Shown: in pieces, positions 1-7,891 of the stretch
Position numbering within the stretch: position 1 is the stretch's first letter
How the letters are laid out: each line of letters starts with the position of its first letter
Assembly (NCBI GenBank): GCA_963803335.1
Contig: CAWDME010000007.1
Span: 372,001-436,000 of the forward strand
Reading direction: 5' to 3'
DNA from: DASSUW01 sp963803335
Lineage (GTDB): Bacteria; Actinomycetota; Thermoleophilia; Solirubrobacterales; Solirubrobacteraceae
DNA length: 64,000 bases
The notes under the pieces: generated by a model
Told to the model about the DNA's origin: nothing
Databases searched by the model: none
What the model saw: only the letters and a program-made list of their open reading frames with translations
Made by a program: the position numbers and the translations under genes

Positions 1-506
1 AACGTCGTGCGCTGGGCGGTGGCCGGGAACGGCGCGTGCGTCCAGAAGTCGGCGTTGCGGTGCAGGAGCAGGAACGCCGCGCGCAGGCGGCCGGGGGAGA
101 GCAGGTGCTCGGCGGCGAGCGTGTTGACGCTCTGCAGCACGCTAGCGAGCTCGGCGGCGCGCGACCCGGTCAGGCGCTCGAGCGCGCGGCGGGCGTCGTT
201 GTAGTCGTGCGTGAGGCGGGCGTGCGTGGCGGGCGAGATGCGCTCGGTGAGCAGCGCGTACCGCAGGGCACCGGTGACGGTGGGTGACGTGTGCGCGCGG
301 CGGATCGCGGCCTGCAGGCGCGCGAGCCTGCGCGCCTCGGCGGCGGCTGCGGCGCGCCAGCTGGCGGCCTTCAGCTCTCCCTGGTTCTCGGTCAGCCGGA
401 CCTCGGGCGCCGGCGGCGGCTTGGGCGGCAGCGGCGGTTCGGGCTCGGCACCACACCCGGCCAGGGCGGCGCCGAGCACGAGCAGTGCGAGCCAGCGCCG
501 GTCCAT
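1..506 (-). CDS. Lipoprotein, probable D-glucuronyl C5-epimerase family (partial, 3' end off window)
   Basis: The frame is open from an ATG at 506 to the left edge (168 codons visible). It starts with a lipoprotein signal: MDRR, a hydrophobic run, then the lipobox LAGC at residues 15-18, followed by a Pro/Glu-rich linker. The mature part is helical, and the segment ending LLLHRNADFW resembles the N-terminal flank of actinobacterial D-glucuronyl C5-epimerase-like proteins, where a similar 'LFLTLQRN-x-x-WW' stretch precedes the epimerase fold. The catalytic part lies outside the window, so the family call is from memory of that flank. Location as a membrane-anchored lipoprotein is well supported; the enzymatic role is inference. 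Confidence 0.6.
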   Translation of the reverse strand, partial: MDRRWLALLVLGAALAGCGAEPEPPLPPKPPPAPEVRLTENQGELKAASWRAAAAAEARRLARLQAAIRRAHTSPTVTGALRYALLTERISPATHARLTHDYNDARRALERLTGSRAAELASVLQSVNTLAAEHLLSPGRLRAAFLLLHRNADFWTHAPFPATAQRTT

Positions 507-592
507 GCCTCAGCATCGACCATCCGCTCGGCGCGCTTGACCGCGATGTCGGGAAGGCGACCCGGATGGGTGGGGAGAGACTGTTCCTTCCG

Positions 593-1159
593 TCAGGCCC
601 GTGCCGCCGAAGGCTCCCGGATCGCGTTTGCCTTAGTCAGCGTCAGAACCAATCCGCCGGCGAGCACGGCGGCCATGACGACCAGCAGGAGGATGTCGTC
701 GCCGCTCGGCTTGGTCGCCATGTCGAAGATCACGAGCATGAGCACGACGTAGTCGATCCGCGTCAGCGCGAGCAGCCTGCGGCTCTCGTACGCCGCCTCC
801 TCGCTCATCCCGCCATCGCGCGCGATCAGCGCCTGGATCCGCTCACTGCGCGGCTTGATCACCGCCACGCCGGTGATGAAGGTGGCCGCGTAGCCGAGCA
901 GGCCGAGCACCAGCCACAAGTTGCCAAGCGACCAGTCGCCTTTGGCGGCCAGCCCGAAGCCGGCCAGCAGGACGACGAGCGACGCGGGGATGAAGAGCCT
1001 CGCCGACAGCCACACCGCGTCGTCGATCACTCGCCGGAGGCTGTCGTCATCGCGCACCGACTCGGCGCGGGCGGCCTGGATCTGCAGGAGGAGGCCGGAG
1101 CCGAACCAGGTCGCGGCGGCCAGTATGTGGACGAAGAGCAGGAGTTCGTAGAGGCTCAT
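593..1159 (-). CDS. DUF2269-like integral membrane protein
   Basis: A protein of 188 residues from the ATG at 1159; a second in-frame ATG six codons upstream (1177) is possible but adds a non-conserved stub. Four hydrophobic segments are visible (about residues 3-25, 52-72, 80-100, 155-180). The N-terminal YELLLFVHILAAATWFGSG pattern, with an in-membrane His and Trp, is typical of the DUF2269/CopD-like superfamily. No catalytic role is known for the family. It is divergent from the gene at 1223 across about 63 bp and has no obvious operon partner. Confidence 0.75.
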   Translation of the reverse strand: MSLYELLLFVHILAAATWFGSGLLLQIQAARAESVRDDDSLRRVIDDAVWLSARLFIPASLVVLLAGFGLAAKGDWSLGNLWLVLGLLGYAATFITGVAVIKPRSERIQALIARDGGMSEEAAYESRRLLALTRIDYVVLMLVIFDMATKPSGDDILLLVVMAAVLAGGLVLTLTKANAIREPSAARA

Positions 1160-1222
1160 GGCCGCTAAGTACGCCAAAGGCGCTGATCCGGGTCAACCCC
1201 CCTGATAGCCTGCGCGCGCACG

Positions 1223-2950
1223 ATGGCCGTCCCCCGCCTGCGCGTCCCTCACGTTCCCGGCGGGTCGCTGCGGCAGGCCGCCGGGCTCGCCTCCGACGAG
1301 GTCGAGCTCTACCACCGGACGTACACGACGCTGCTGCGCTCCTCCGGCGAGACGCTGCTCCGCGTCCTCGAGCCGTCGCATCGCTCGATGAACTCGAGCC
1401 TGCATCCGCTGGCGGCTACGCCGGAGCCCGACCTCGGCGCGTTCCTGTACGCGATGCGGCGGCTGCCGGCCGGCATCTGGCGGACCGCCCTGATCGTGAT
1501 GGGCCAGGAGGCGCAGGTCTTCGAGCGGTCGGGGATCGGCAGGATCGAGGCGTGGGACCCGGTCGAGGCGCCGGCCCGCCGCCGCCGCTGGTTCGACAGC
1601 CACGAGGGCACCATGGCGGTACTGCTGGCCTCGACGTCGGACCTCGACGACCTGATCCCGACGCTCGTCGCCTACCAGGTCGAGTGGAACAAGCTCCTGG
1701 CCGCGGTGCGCGCGGCCGACCGGCCGGAGGGTGACGAGCCCGATCCGGCGGCCTGCGCGGAGGCGTTCGGCGGCGCGGCCGAGGACTGGATCCGGATCCG
1801 CGAGGCGTGGGGCGACCTCAACTCGTTCCTCGACGAGATCCGCGACCGCCGGCTGAACCTGCGCATTCGCATGCTCGGCGGCTCGCAGGCGGGTTATTCG
1901 CGGATGACGCGACGCTGGTGGCGCCCGGTGCGCTCAGCGATGGAGGAGCAGGGCCTCGGGGACCGGCCGATCTACTTCATCTCCTCCAACCCGCACTCGA
2001 TGGTCAACCTCGTTACGGCCACCGGTCGCGCGGGCGAGGCGGAGATCGTGGCGTTCATCGAGGAGCACGGGCCGGAGTACCTGCGTGGGGAGCTCGAACG
2101 CTTCCGCGAGGGGCGAGCCGAAGGGTCGTGGGAGAACTTCCTGTACTTCGGCATGCGGCTGCTGTGGGACTCGCTGCCCGAGGACGGCCCGGAGTGGAGC
2201 GCGCGTCGGGGTGCCGAGCACGCGGTCGGCGTCACGCACCTCTCCAGCCGCGCGGCCCTGCGCGTCTCGTCGCAGGTGATCGCGCTCGACAAGCTCGACC
2301 CGGCGGGGCTCGACCCGCGGCTCGGGCCGGTCGACGCCGACAAGCTCGCGCGCACCGACGCGGTGGTGGTCAACATCGAGTATCCGCTCGGCCTCGCCGC
2401 CTACAACATCCTGCGCGAGGTCACCTCATCGACCGACGTCGTGCGCGGCGTCTACGTGCTCGGCAAGGCGGCGACGCTCAATGCCGACGTCGGCGACGTG
2501 CTGATCTCCGGCGTCATCCACGACGAGCACTCGGGCTCGACGTACTGGCTCGACAACGCCTTCTCGTTCGCCGACATCGCGCCGTTCCTGCGCTTCGGCT
2601 CAGGGCTCGACAACCAGCGGGCGGTGACGGTCAAGAGCACGTTCCTGCAGAACCGCGAGTACCTCGACTTCTATTACCGCGAGGCGTACACGGTGGTGGA
2701 GATGGAGGCCGGGCCGTTCTGCAACGCGGTCTATGAGATCGCTGACGCCGATCGCTACCCGGTGGGCGAGGCGGTCAACTTCTCCAAGCTGCCGATCGAC
2801 TTCGGGATCATCCACTACGCCTCTGACACGCCGTACACGCAGGCGCGCACGCTCGGCGCGCGCGGCCTCTCCTACTACGGCATGGACTCGACGTACGCCA
2901 GCTCGCTGGCGATCCTGCGCCGGATCTTCACGCTCGAGGGCCTGATCTAG
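1223..2950 (+). CDS. Large soluble protein with nucleosidase-like C-terminal half (DUF6909-like)
   Basis: A 575-residue protein without signal peptide or membrane segment. The N-terminal half is helical (YHRTYTTLLRSSGE near residue 30, then SHRSMNSSLHPL). The C-terminal third reads like a nucleoside phosphorylase/AMP-nucleosidase fold: an alternating beta/alpha segment with GVYVLGKAATLN, a DEHSG stretch and a VVEMEAGPF motif near residue 490, comparable to the substrate-binding Met-Glu of purine phosphorylases. I recall related actinobacterial proteins labelled DUF6909, but this is not verified. Its TAG stop overlaps the stop of the convergent MarR gene inside a CTAG. Function is unknown; purine or nucleotide salvage is a guess from the fold. 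Confidence 0.6.
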   Translation: MAVPRLRVPHVPGGSLRQAAGLASDEVELYHRTYTTLLRSSGETLLRVLEPSHRSMNSSLHPLAATPEPDLGAFLYAMRRLPAGIWRTALIVMGQEAQVFERSGIGRIEAWDPVEAPARRRRWFDSHEGTMAVLLASTSDLDDLIPTLVAYQVEWNKLLAAVRAADRPEGDEPDPAACAEAFGGAAEDWIRIREAWGDLNSFLDEIRDRRLNLRIRMLGGSQAGYSRMTRRWWRPVRSAMEEQGLGDRPIYFISSNPHSMVNLVTATGRAGEAEIVAFIEEHGPEYLRGELERFREGRAEGSWENFLYFGMRLLWDSLPEDGPEWSARRGAEHAVGVTHLSSRAALRVSSQVIALDKLDPAGLDPRLGPVDADKLARTDAVVVNIEYPLGLAAYNILREVTSSTDVVRGVYVLGKAATLNADVGDVLISGVIHDEHSGSTYWLDNAFSFADIAPFLRFGSGLDNQRAVTVKSTFLQNREYLDFYYREAYTVVEMEAGPFCNAVYEIADADRYPVGEAVNFSKLPIDFGIIHYASDTPYTQARTLGARGLSYYGMDSTYASSLAILRRIFTLEGLI

Positions 2951-3771
2951 ACCCCGAGCAGCTTGCGTAGCAGCGGGCGCAGCTCGTCGCCGCCGGCGAT
3001 CTCTATGTCCGTGGCCCGCACGCGCGCGATGTCGAGGACGCGCTTGCCCTCGGGGGTCATCGTGATCGTGTAGGACCGGCGGTCGGCGGCGTTCCGGGCG
3101 CGCTCGACGAGCTGGAGCCGCTCAAGGTCGTCGACCACCTGGGTGACCATCGTCGCGCTGACGCGCATGGCGTTGGTGAGTGCCTGCTGGGACACCGGGC
3201 CGAGCTCGTCGAGCGTCACGAGCAGGCCGTAGTGGCGGATCTCGATCGGCAGGTCGCGAAACGCTTCGTTGGCGCGGTCGCGGGCCAGCCAGTGTGCCTG
3301 GGTGATCAAGAACCCGGTCATCTCCGCCAGCTGCGCCGGGATCATCCGGCCGGGATCGGTGGTGATGAACCCGCGCAGCAGCGCGTTGAGGCGCGCGCGC
3401 TCCTCGCCGCCGAGGCGCTCGGCCATCCCCTCGTTGGCGCGGAGCACGAACGGCGCCATCTCTTCGCGCGCGCGGCGGCCGGCTTCGGTGACGTGCAGCT
3501 GGTACGAGCGGCGATCCGCCGCGTCGCGGCGGCGCTCGACCCAGCCCCGGCGCTCGAGGTCGTCGACGATGCCGACCACCAGCGAGCGGTTGACGCGCAT
3601 CTTCTCGGCGAGCTGTTGCTGGGAGAACGGGCCGGCCTCGAGCAGCGCGGTCAGCAGGCCGAACAGGCGCGGGTGCGCGCCTCCGGGTATCGCCTTGGCG
3701 GCAGCCGCGTGGACGTGGTCGTGCGCCAGCCGCAGCAGGTAGCCAGTGTGCTCGGTCAGCGCAATCGCCAT
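2947..3771 (-). CDS. Tandem double-MarR transcriptional regulator
   Basis: The chosen ATG at 3771 gives 274 residues; the frame stays open to a TTG at 3840, but that segment lies in the divergent promoter region. The protein holds two complete MarR winged-helix units in one chain. The first has LAEKMRVNRSLVVGIVDDLERRG followed by a wing with RRRDAADRRSY; the second has LTNAMRVSATMVTQVVDDLERL and a wing with RARNAADRRSY. A normal MarR is about 150 residues and dimerises, so this looks like a fused dimer made by internal duplication. It is divergent from a DHA2 exporter, the usual arrangement for a MarR repressor of an efflux pump. Ligand unknown. Confidence 0.88.
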   Translation of the reverse strand: MAIALTEHTGYLLRLAHDHVHAAAAKAIPGGAHPRLFGLLTALLEAGPFSQQQLAEKMRVNRSLVVGIVDDLERRGWVERRRDAADRRSYQLHVTEAGRRAREEMAPFVLRANEGMAERLGGEERARLNALLRGFITTDPGRMIPAQLAEMTGFLITQAHWLARDRANEAFRDLPIEIRHYGLLVTLDELGPVSQQALTNAMRVSATMVTQVVDDLERLQLVERARNAADRRSYTITMTPEGKRVLDIARVRATDIEIAGGDELRPLLRKLLGV

Positions 3772-3825
3772 GGCGGCGCCCAGGGTATTCGTCGTCTGAT
3801 CGTGAACATTTAGATCATCAACTAC

Positions 3826-3863
3826 TTGACGATCAACCAATGCAAGAGTAGCTTGTTGTCAAC
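3826..3863. promoter_or_regulatory. Candidate MarR operator region
   Basis: The MarR/exporter intergenic region holds two short dyads: TTGA-CGA-TCAA at 3826-3836 and GTTG-T-CAAC at 3855-3863, lying 32-70 bp before the exporter start. MarR proteins often bind TTGAC/GTCAA-type palindromes next to their own gene. The arms are only 4 bp, so this is suggestive only. Confidence 0.35.
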
Positions 3864-3895
3864 TCCTCCCCACTCCCCAGGAGGCTCCCTCTCTC

Positions 3896-5353
3896 ATGGA
3901 CCGCAAGTGGTGGACGCTGGTCGCCGTGTGCACCGGTGTCTTCATGCTCCTGCTCGACGTCACGATCGTGAACGTCGCGCTCCCAGACATTCAGAAGTCG
4001 CTCGGCGCCAGCCTGTCGGACCTGCAGTGGGTCGTCGATGCCTACGCGCTGTCGCTGGCCGCGCTTCTGCTCACCGCCGGGTCGATCGCCGACCGGGTCG
4101 GCCGCCGCGCGGTGTTCGCCGTCGGCATCGTCGTCTTCACCGCCGGCTCGCTGCTCTGCGGCGTCGCCGGTGATCCCACCTTCCTCGCGCTCGCGCGCGC
4201 CTTCCAGGGCGTCGGCGGAGCGATCATGTTCGCCACCTCGCTGGCGCTGCTCACGACCGCCTTCCACGGGCGTGAGCGCGGCACCGCGTTCGGCGTCTTC
4301 GGGGCGGTCACCGGCGTGGCCGTCGCGGTCGGCCCGGTGCTCGGCGGCGCGATCACCAGCGGCCTGTCGTGGCGCTGGATCTTCTTCGTGAACATCCCCG
4401 TCGGCGCCTTCGCGCTGGCCGCGACGCTGTGGCGCGTGCTGGAGTCGCACGACCCGCGGGCGCGGCGTGTCGACTACATCGGCTTCGTGACGTTCAGCCT
4501 CGGCCTCGCCGCGCTCGTGTACGGGCTGATCCGCAGCAACGAGGCCGGCTGGGGCTCGACCACGGTGGTCGGCTCGCTGGTCGCCGCCGCGGTGCTGCTC
4601 GGCGGTTTCGTGGCGGCCGAGTACGTGCAGCGCGAGCCGATGTTCGACCTCTCGCTGTTCCGCGTGCCGACGTTCGTCGGCGGGCTGCTGTCGGCGTTCG
4701 GGATCTCGGCGTCGCTGTTCGCGCTGCTCACCTACATCGTGCTCTACGTGCAGAACCTGCTCGGCTACTCGGCGATCGAGGCCGGCATCCGCTTTCTCCC
4801 GCTGACCGGCGCGATCTTCCTCACGGCCGGTATCGCCGGGCGGCTGTCGGCGCGCGTGCCGACGCGGTTGCTGATCGGGCCCGGCTTCGTCCTGATCGGC
4901 ATCGGGCTGCTGCTGATGCACGGCCTCGACCCGAGCTCGGACTGGACCGCGCTACTGGCCGGGATGATCGTGGCGGGCGTCGGCGCGGGCCTGGTGAACG
5001 TGCCGCTGGCGTCGACCGCCGTGGCGGTGGTCGCGCCGGAGCGGGCGGGCATGGCGTCGGGCGTCAATGCGACGTTCCGCCAGGTCGGGATCGCGACGGG
5101 CATCGCCGCGCTCGGTGCGATCTTCTCGCACCAGATCGGCGGCGCCGCGACGCCGCAGGCGTTCGTCGACGGGCTCAACTCGATCCTGCTGGTCGGCGCC
5201 GCGGTGGCGTTCGTGTCCGCGGTCGGCGCGTTCGCGCTGATCCGGCCGCAGGACTACGTGGAGGCGGCAGAGGTGAGCTCGAGCACGACGATCTCGGGCG
5301 GCGCGAGCAGCCGCACCGGCAACCCGCTCGTGCCCAGCCCCGACGTGACGTAG
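3896..5353 (+). CDS. DHA2 (EmrB/QacA) family MFS drug exporter
   Basis: A 485-residue protein with 14 predicted membrane segments, the number expected for the DHA2 family of proton-driven multidrug exporters. Motif A is present as GSIADRVGRRAVF (residues about 62-74), motif C-like GPVLGGAI near 146, and LDVTIVNVALP in TM1 is the classic family signature. An AGGAGG Shine-Dalgarno sits at 3879-3884, 11 nt before the ATG. The divergent double-MarR gene is the likely repressor. The last 33 codons overlap the convergent metallophosphoesterase by 100 bp and read as a hydrophilic Ser/Thr tail, so the exporter has probably been extended by loss of an earlier stop. Substrate unknown. Confidence 0.92.
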   Translation: MDRKWWTLVAVCTGVFMLLLDVTIVNVALPDIQKSLGASLSDLQWVVDAYALSLAALLLTAGSIADRVGRRAVFAVGIVVFTAGSLLCGVAGDPTFLALARAFQGVGGAIMFATSLALLTTAFHGRERGTAFGVFGAVTGVAVAVGPVLGGAITSGLSWRWIFFVNIPVGAFALAATLWRVLESHDPRARRVDYIGFVTFSLGLAALVYGLIRSNEAGWGSTTVVGSLVAAAVLLGGFVAAEYVQREPMFDLSLFRVPTFVGGLLSAFGISASLFALLTYIVLYVQNLLGYSAIEAGIRFLPLTGAIFLTAGIAGRLSARVPTRLLIGPGFVLIGIGLLLMHGLDPSSDWTALLAGMIVAGVGAGLVNVPLASTAVAVVAPERAGMASGVNATFRQVGIATGIAALGAIFSHQIGGAATPQAFVDGLNSILLVGAAVAFVSAVGAFALIRPQDYVEAAEVSSSTTISGGASSRTGNPLVPSPDVT

Positions 5354-6063
5354 AGGTGCCGGCCGCCCTCGACGACGTGCCCGCGCGCGTAGCGCTCGCC
5401 GTAGCGTGACGGGATCACGGGACGGCGCAGGACCGGGATCGCGATCTGCCCTCCGTGTGTGTGGCCGGAGAGCGTGATCGCGACCCGGTCGGGCACGAGC
5501 GGGAACACGTCGGGGTCGTGCGCGAGCAGGATCACCGGCGCGTCGCTCGGGACCGTCGCGAGCGTGCCCGGAAGGTCGGGCCGGCGGGAGCGGAGATCCG
5601 CGAGGCCGGCGATGTAGACGCCGTTCGTCGGCCTCGCCTCGTTCTCGAGCACCGCGATGCCGGCGTTGTGGAGCGCCGTCCACATGTGGTCGCCGGCCTG
5701 CTTCCAGTCGTGGTTGCCGAGCACGGCGAAGGTGGGCGGTTCGAGCCTGGCGAGCTCGCGGGCGATCAGCTCTGGCGCGATGCGGCCGCCCCACAGCGGG
5801 TGGGCGTCGATGTAGTCGCCGCCGAGCAGCGCGACGTCGGGCTGCTCCGCATTGAGACGGTCGACGGCGCGGGCGATCGCCTTGGGGTTGGCGTGCGGCG
5901 CACCGGCGTGGAGGTCCGAGAGCAGGCCGACGCGGAAGCCGTCGTGGCTCGGCGGCCAGTTCGGCAGCGCGAGACTCTTCCGGACGGTGACCAGGCGCCG
6001 AGGCTCGATGACGGCGGCGTAGATCGCGAGGGCGCTCGCCGCGGCGGCCGCGGCTAGCCTCAC
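5254..6063 (-). CDS. Metallophosphoesterase, YkuE-like
   Basis: A 269-residue protein with the full binuclear-metal calcineurin-like motif set: SDLHAG (about residue 49), GGDYID (81), GNHDW (115), an AHDPD segment (180) and SGHTHGGQ (199). An N-terminal hydrophobic stretch (residues 3-18) suggests a membrane anchor or uncleaved signal, as in YkuE-type phosphodiesterases that work at the membrane. The ATG overlaps the ribokinase stop by 4 bp, so the two are probably translationally coupled. The conserved C-terminal GLGTSGLP motif lies inside the overlap with the exporter gene, showing that this reading frame is real there. Confidence 0.9.
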   Translation of the reverse strand: MRLAAAAAASALAIYAAVIEPRRLVTVRKSLALPNWPPSHDGFRVGLLSDLHAGAPHANPKAIARAVDRLNAEQPDVALLGGDYIDAHPLWGGRIAPELIARELARLEPPTFAVLGNHDWKQAGDHMWTALHNAGIAVLENEARPTNGVYIAGLADLRSRRPDLPGTLATVPSDAPVILLAHDPDVFPLVPDRVAITLSGHTHGGQIAIPVLRRPVIPSRYGERYARGHVVEGGRHLYVTSGLGTSGLPVRLLAPPEIVVLELTSAAST

Positions 6064-6941
6064 GCCACCTCGTCGCGGCGCGGCATGCCCTCGCGGGCAC
6101 CGGCGGCGCGCGTGGAGAGCGTCGCCGCCGCGATCGCGAAGCGCGCCGCGTCGTGCAGCTCACGGCCGGCCGCCAGCTCGGCGGCGAGCGCGCCGTTGAC
6201 GGCGTCGCCCGCTCCCGTGGTGTCCACGACCTGCGCGTGCGGCGCCGCCACCATGTCCATCCCGCCGGCGTCGACCAGCAGCCCGCCGCGCCCGCCAAGC
6301 GTCACCAGCACGGGCGCGTTCGTCCGCTCGTGCAGCGTTCTCGCGGCTGCCACAGGATCGTTCGCGTTCGCCAGCCGGCACGCCTCGTCGGCGTTCGGGG
6401 TGAGGATCACGCCCTCGAGGTCGTCGATCATCTCGCGCGCCGGGGCGGGGTTGAGGACCGCGGTCCAGCCGGCCGCGCGTGCGGTCGCGACGCCGGCCTG
6501 CACCGCGTCCGGCGGCACCTCGTGGCCGAGCAGCACAACGCCGGTGCCGCTGAGCTGGAGGGCGGTGGTCACATGCTCGGCGGTGAGGGCGCCGTTGGCC
6601 CCGGATGCGACCGCGATCTGGTTCTCGCCGCGCTCGTCGACGACGATCACCGCGACGCCGGTCGGCACGTCATCGAGCCGGGCGACGCCGGAGACGTCGA
6701 CACCCTCGTCCTGCAGGCTCCGTAGCGCCTCGTCGCCGAGCTCGTCGGTTCCGAGGGCGCCGACGAACCTGACGTCGCAGCCGAGCCGCACCGCCGCCAC
6801 CGCCTGGTTGGCGCCCTTGCCGCCGCCGTAGCGCGCGAACGTGCCTCCGTTCACCGTTTCGCCCGGCCCCGGCAGCGTCTTCACGGCGACCACGAGGTCG
6901 ACGTTGACCGACCCCACCACCACGACAGATCCGTCTGACAT
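6060..6941 (-). CDS. rbsK: Ribokinase-like PfkB family sugar kinase
   Basis: A 293-residue PfkB kinase, the normal length for ribokinase. The first PfkB signature is seen as GGGKGANQAVAAVRLG (about residues 39-54), preceded by GSVNVDLV. The second signature DTTGAGDAVNGAL lies near residue 240 and carries the catalytic Asp and anion hole; Val replaces the commonest Phe after GDA. NPAPA near residue 165 is also typical of ribokinases. It would phosphorylate D-ribose at O5 with ATP in the cytoplasm. No rbs transporter is nearby; the partner is the metallophosphoesterase overlapping its 3' end. Confidence 0.88.
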   Translation of the reverse strand: MSDGSVVVVGSVNVDLVVAVKTLPGPGETVNGGTFARYGGGKGANQAVAAVRLGCDVRFVGALGTDELGDEALRSLQDEGVDVSGVARLDDVPTGVAVIVVDERGENQIAVASGANGALTAEHVTTALQLSGTGVVLLGHEVPPDAVQAGVATARAAGWTAVLNPAPAREMIDDLEGVILTPNADEACRLANANDPVAAARTLHERTNAPVLVTLGGRGGLLVDAGGMDMVAAPHAQVVDTTGAGDAVNGALAAELAAGRELHDAARFAIAAATLSTRAAGAREGMPRRDEVA

Positions 6942-6964
6942 GCCGCGAGACTACTTGCGCAGCG

Positions 6965-7108
6965 TCAGCCCGCGCCGCGCTCGCGGCCCCACTTCTCCGC
7001 GGCCCGCATGAGCGCGGTCCCGACGCCGCGGTGCCGCCGGTCCTCGGTCCATGCCTGGGCGAGGGCGCGGGTGTCGCGGGTCTCCGCGGGCCTCGTGGTG
7101 ATTTCGGC
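6965..7108 (-). pseudogene. GNAT acetyltransferase remnant
   Basis: On the minus strand, the frame ending at the TGA at 6965 reads ALAQAWTEDRRHRGVGTALM followed by RAAEKWGRERG. That is GNAT motif A (the R-x-x-G-x-G/A acetyl-CoA loop) and the helix after it. The start and beta strands before it are missing, and the frame closes immediately after the helix. A one-base shift would continue it as LTLRK and then stop. I read it as the decayed core of a GNAT gene between the ribokinase and the DUF202 pair. Confidence 0.5.
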
Positions 7109-7192
7109 GAACGGCGGCAATGACGGTGGCGCGGGATCGGCCGCGGAACTTTGTGCATCTAGGTGCCCTGGAGGGCATCGACGCGCAACCTT

Positions 7193-7227
7193 GGCAAGTT
7201 ATGCGCCCTACGCGTCCGGAACTTGCC
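7193..7227. repeat. 8-bp inverted repeat, possible terminator or IS scar
   Basis: GGCAAGTT (7193-7200) and AACTTGCC (7220-7227) form a perfect inverted repeat with a 19-nt spacer. A second small dyad, TGCCCT-GG-AGGGCA, lies just left at about 7164-7177. The stretch between the GNAT remnant and the DUF202 gene holds no gene I can support. It follows the 3' end of the minus-strand DUF202 pair, so it may act as a terminator, though no U-run follows. Confidence 0.35.
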
Positions 7228-7287
7228 GACCTTCGCCCCGCGGCCGATCCCTAGCTGCCCTACCCAGCCGCAGTTGGCCGGCGCGAC

Positions 7288-7521
7288 CTACGTGACGACG
7301 ACGAGCACGCCGGTGACGGACGCAAGGACCGTGGCCAGGGTGAGCTCGCGAGGGCTGTGGGCGCGCAGGCCCGCGGCAGCGATGATCAGCGCGGCTGACA
7401 CGCCGAGCCAGGCGCGGCTGTGCGTCACGAGCAGCGCCGAGATCAGCAGGAACGCGAGCACGGAGCGCTGGCGGGCGAGGCTCGTCCGCTCGACCCACTG
7501 AGTCTCAGGCGCGGATGGCAC
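7288..7521 (-). CDS. DUF202 (YidH-like) membrane protein, second of pair
   Basis: A 77-residue protein with two hydrophobic segments after an N-terminal ERTSLARQRSVLAFL stretch, which matches the charged ER-x-x-LA-x-x-RS-x-LA lead-in of DUF202 proteins. DUF202 genes often occur as adjacent pairs, as here. The ATG overlaps the upstream DUF202 gene by 17 bp; a GTG nine codons in would remove the overlap and is an alternative start. Function of the family is unknown. Confidence 0.72.
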   Translation of the reverse strand: MPSAPETQWVERTSLARQRSVLAFLLISALLVTHSRAWLGVSAALIIAAAGLRAHSPRELTLATVLASVTGVLVVVT

Positions 7522-7867
7522 CGACCACCACCAGCACAGCGATCAGGACCGCGAGCAGTGCGATCGCGGGCGGGACGAAGCGGGGTGGGCCGATCGTCGG
7601 GAGCGGCTGCTTGAGCCGCATCGCGCGCTCGTTGGCCTCCCAACGGCGATAGCTGGTCAGCGCGAGGATGCCGCCGAGCAGGATCGGCGGCAGGGAGACG
7701 ACGAGGCGCACGGCCTCCGAGTCGAACTGGAGCAGCTGGCCGGCCGCCAGGCCACCGCCGATCAGCGCCAGCGCCGTGCGGTTCCAGGCCAGGAACGTGC
7801 GCTCGTTGGCGAAGGTGAAGCGCGGGTCGGGATCCTCCCCGACGTCCCGCAGCGAGGGTGGCGCCAT
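7505..7867 (-). CDS. DUF202 (YidH-like) membrane protein, first of pair
   Basis: A 120-residue protein from the ATG at 7867. It has the full DUF202 signature FANERTFLAWNRTALALIGGG (residues about 19-39) and three hydrophobic segments, with the second and third separated by a basic YRRWEANERAMR loop, as in YidH-family proteins. The longer upstream open frame is a shadow of the divergent gene at 7892. The start lies 24 bp from that gene, so the two probably share a divergent promoter. Confidence 0.85.
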   Translation of the reverse strand: MAPPSLRDVGEDPDPRFTFANERTFLAWNRTALALIGGGLAAGQLLQFDSEAVRLVVSLPPILLGGILALTSYRRWEANERAMRLKQPLPTIGPPRFVPPAIALLAVLIAVLVVVGAIRA

Positions 7868-7891
7868 GACGCTGATTATGGTTGCCCGCCG

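Noticed and set aside
284..1168. Long plus-strand open frame of 294 codons over the lipoprotein and DUF2269 genes
   Set aside because: Low-complexity Arg/Gln/Asp/Glu-rich shadow; the minus strand has a lipobox protein and a recognised membrane family.
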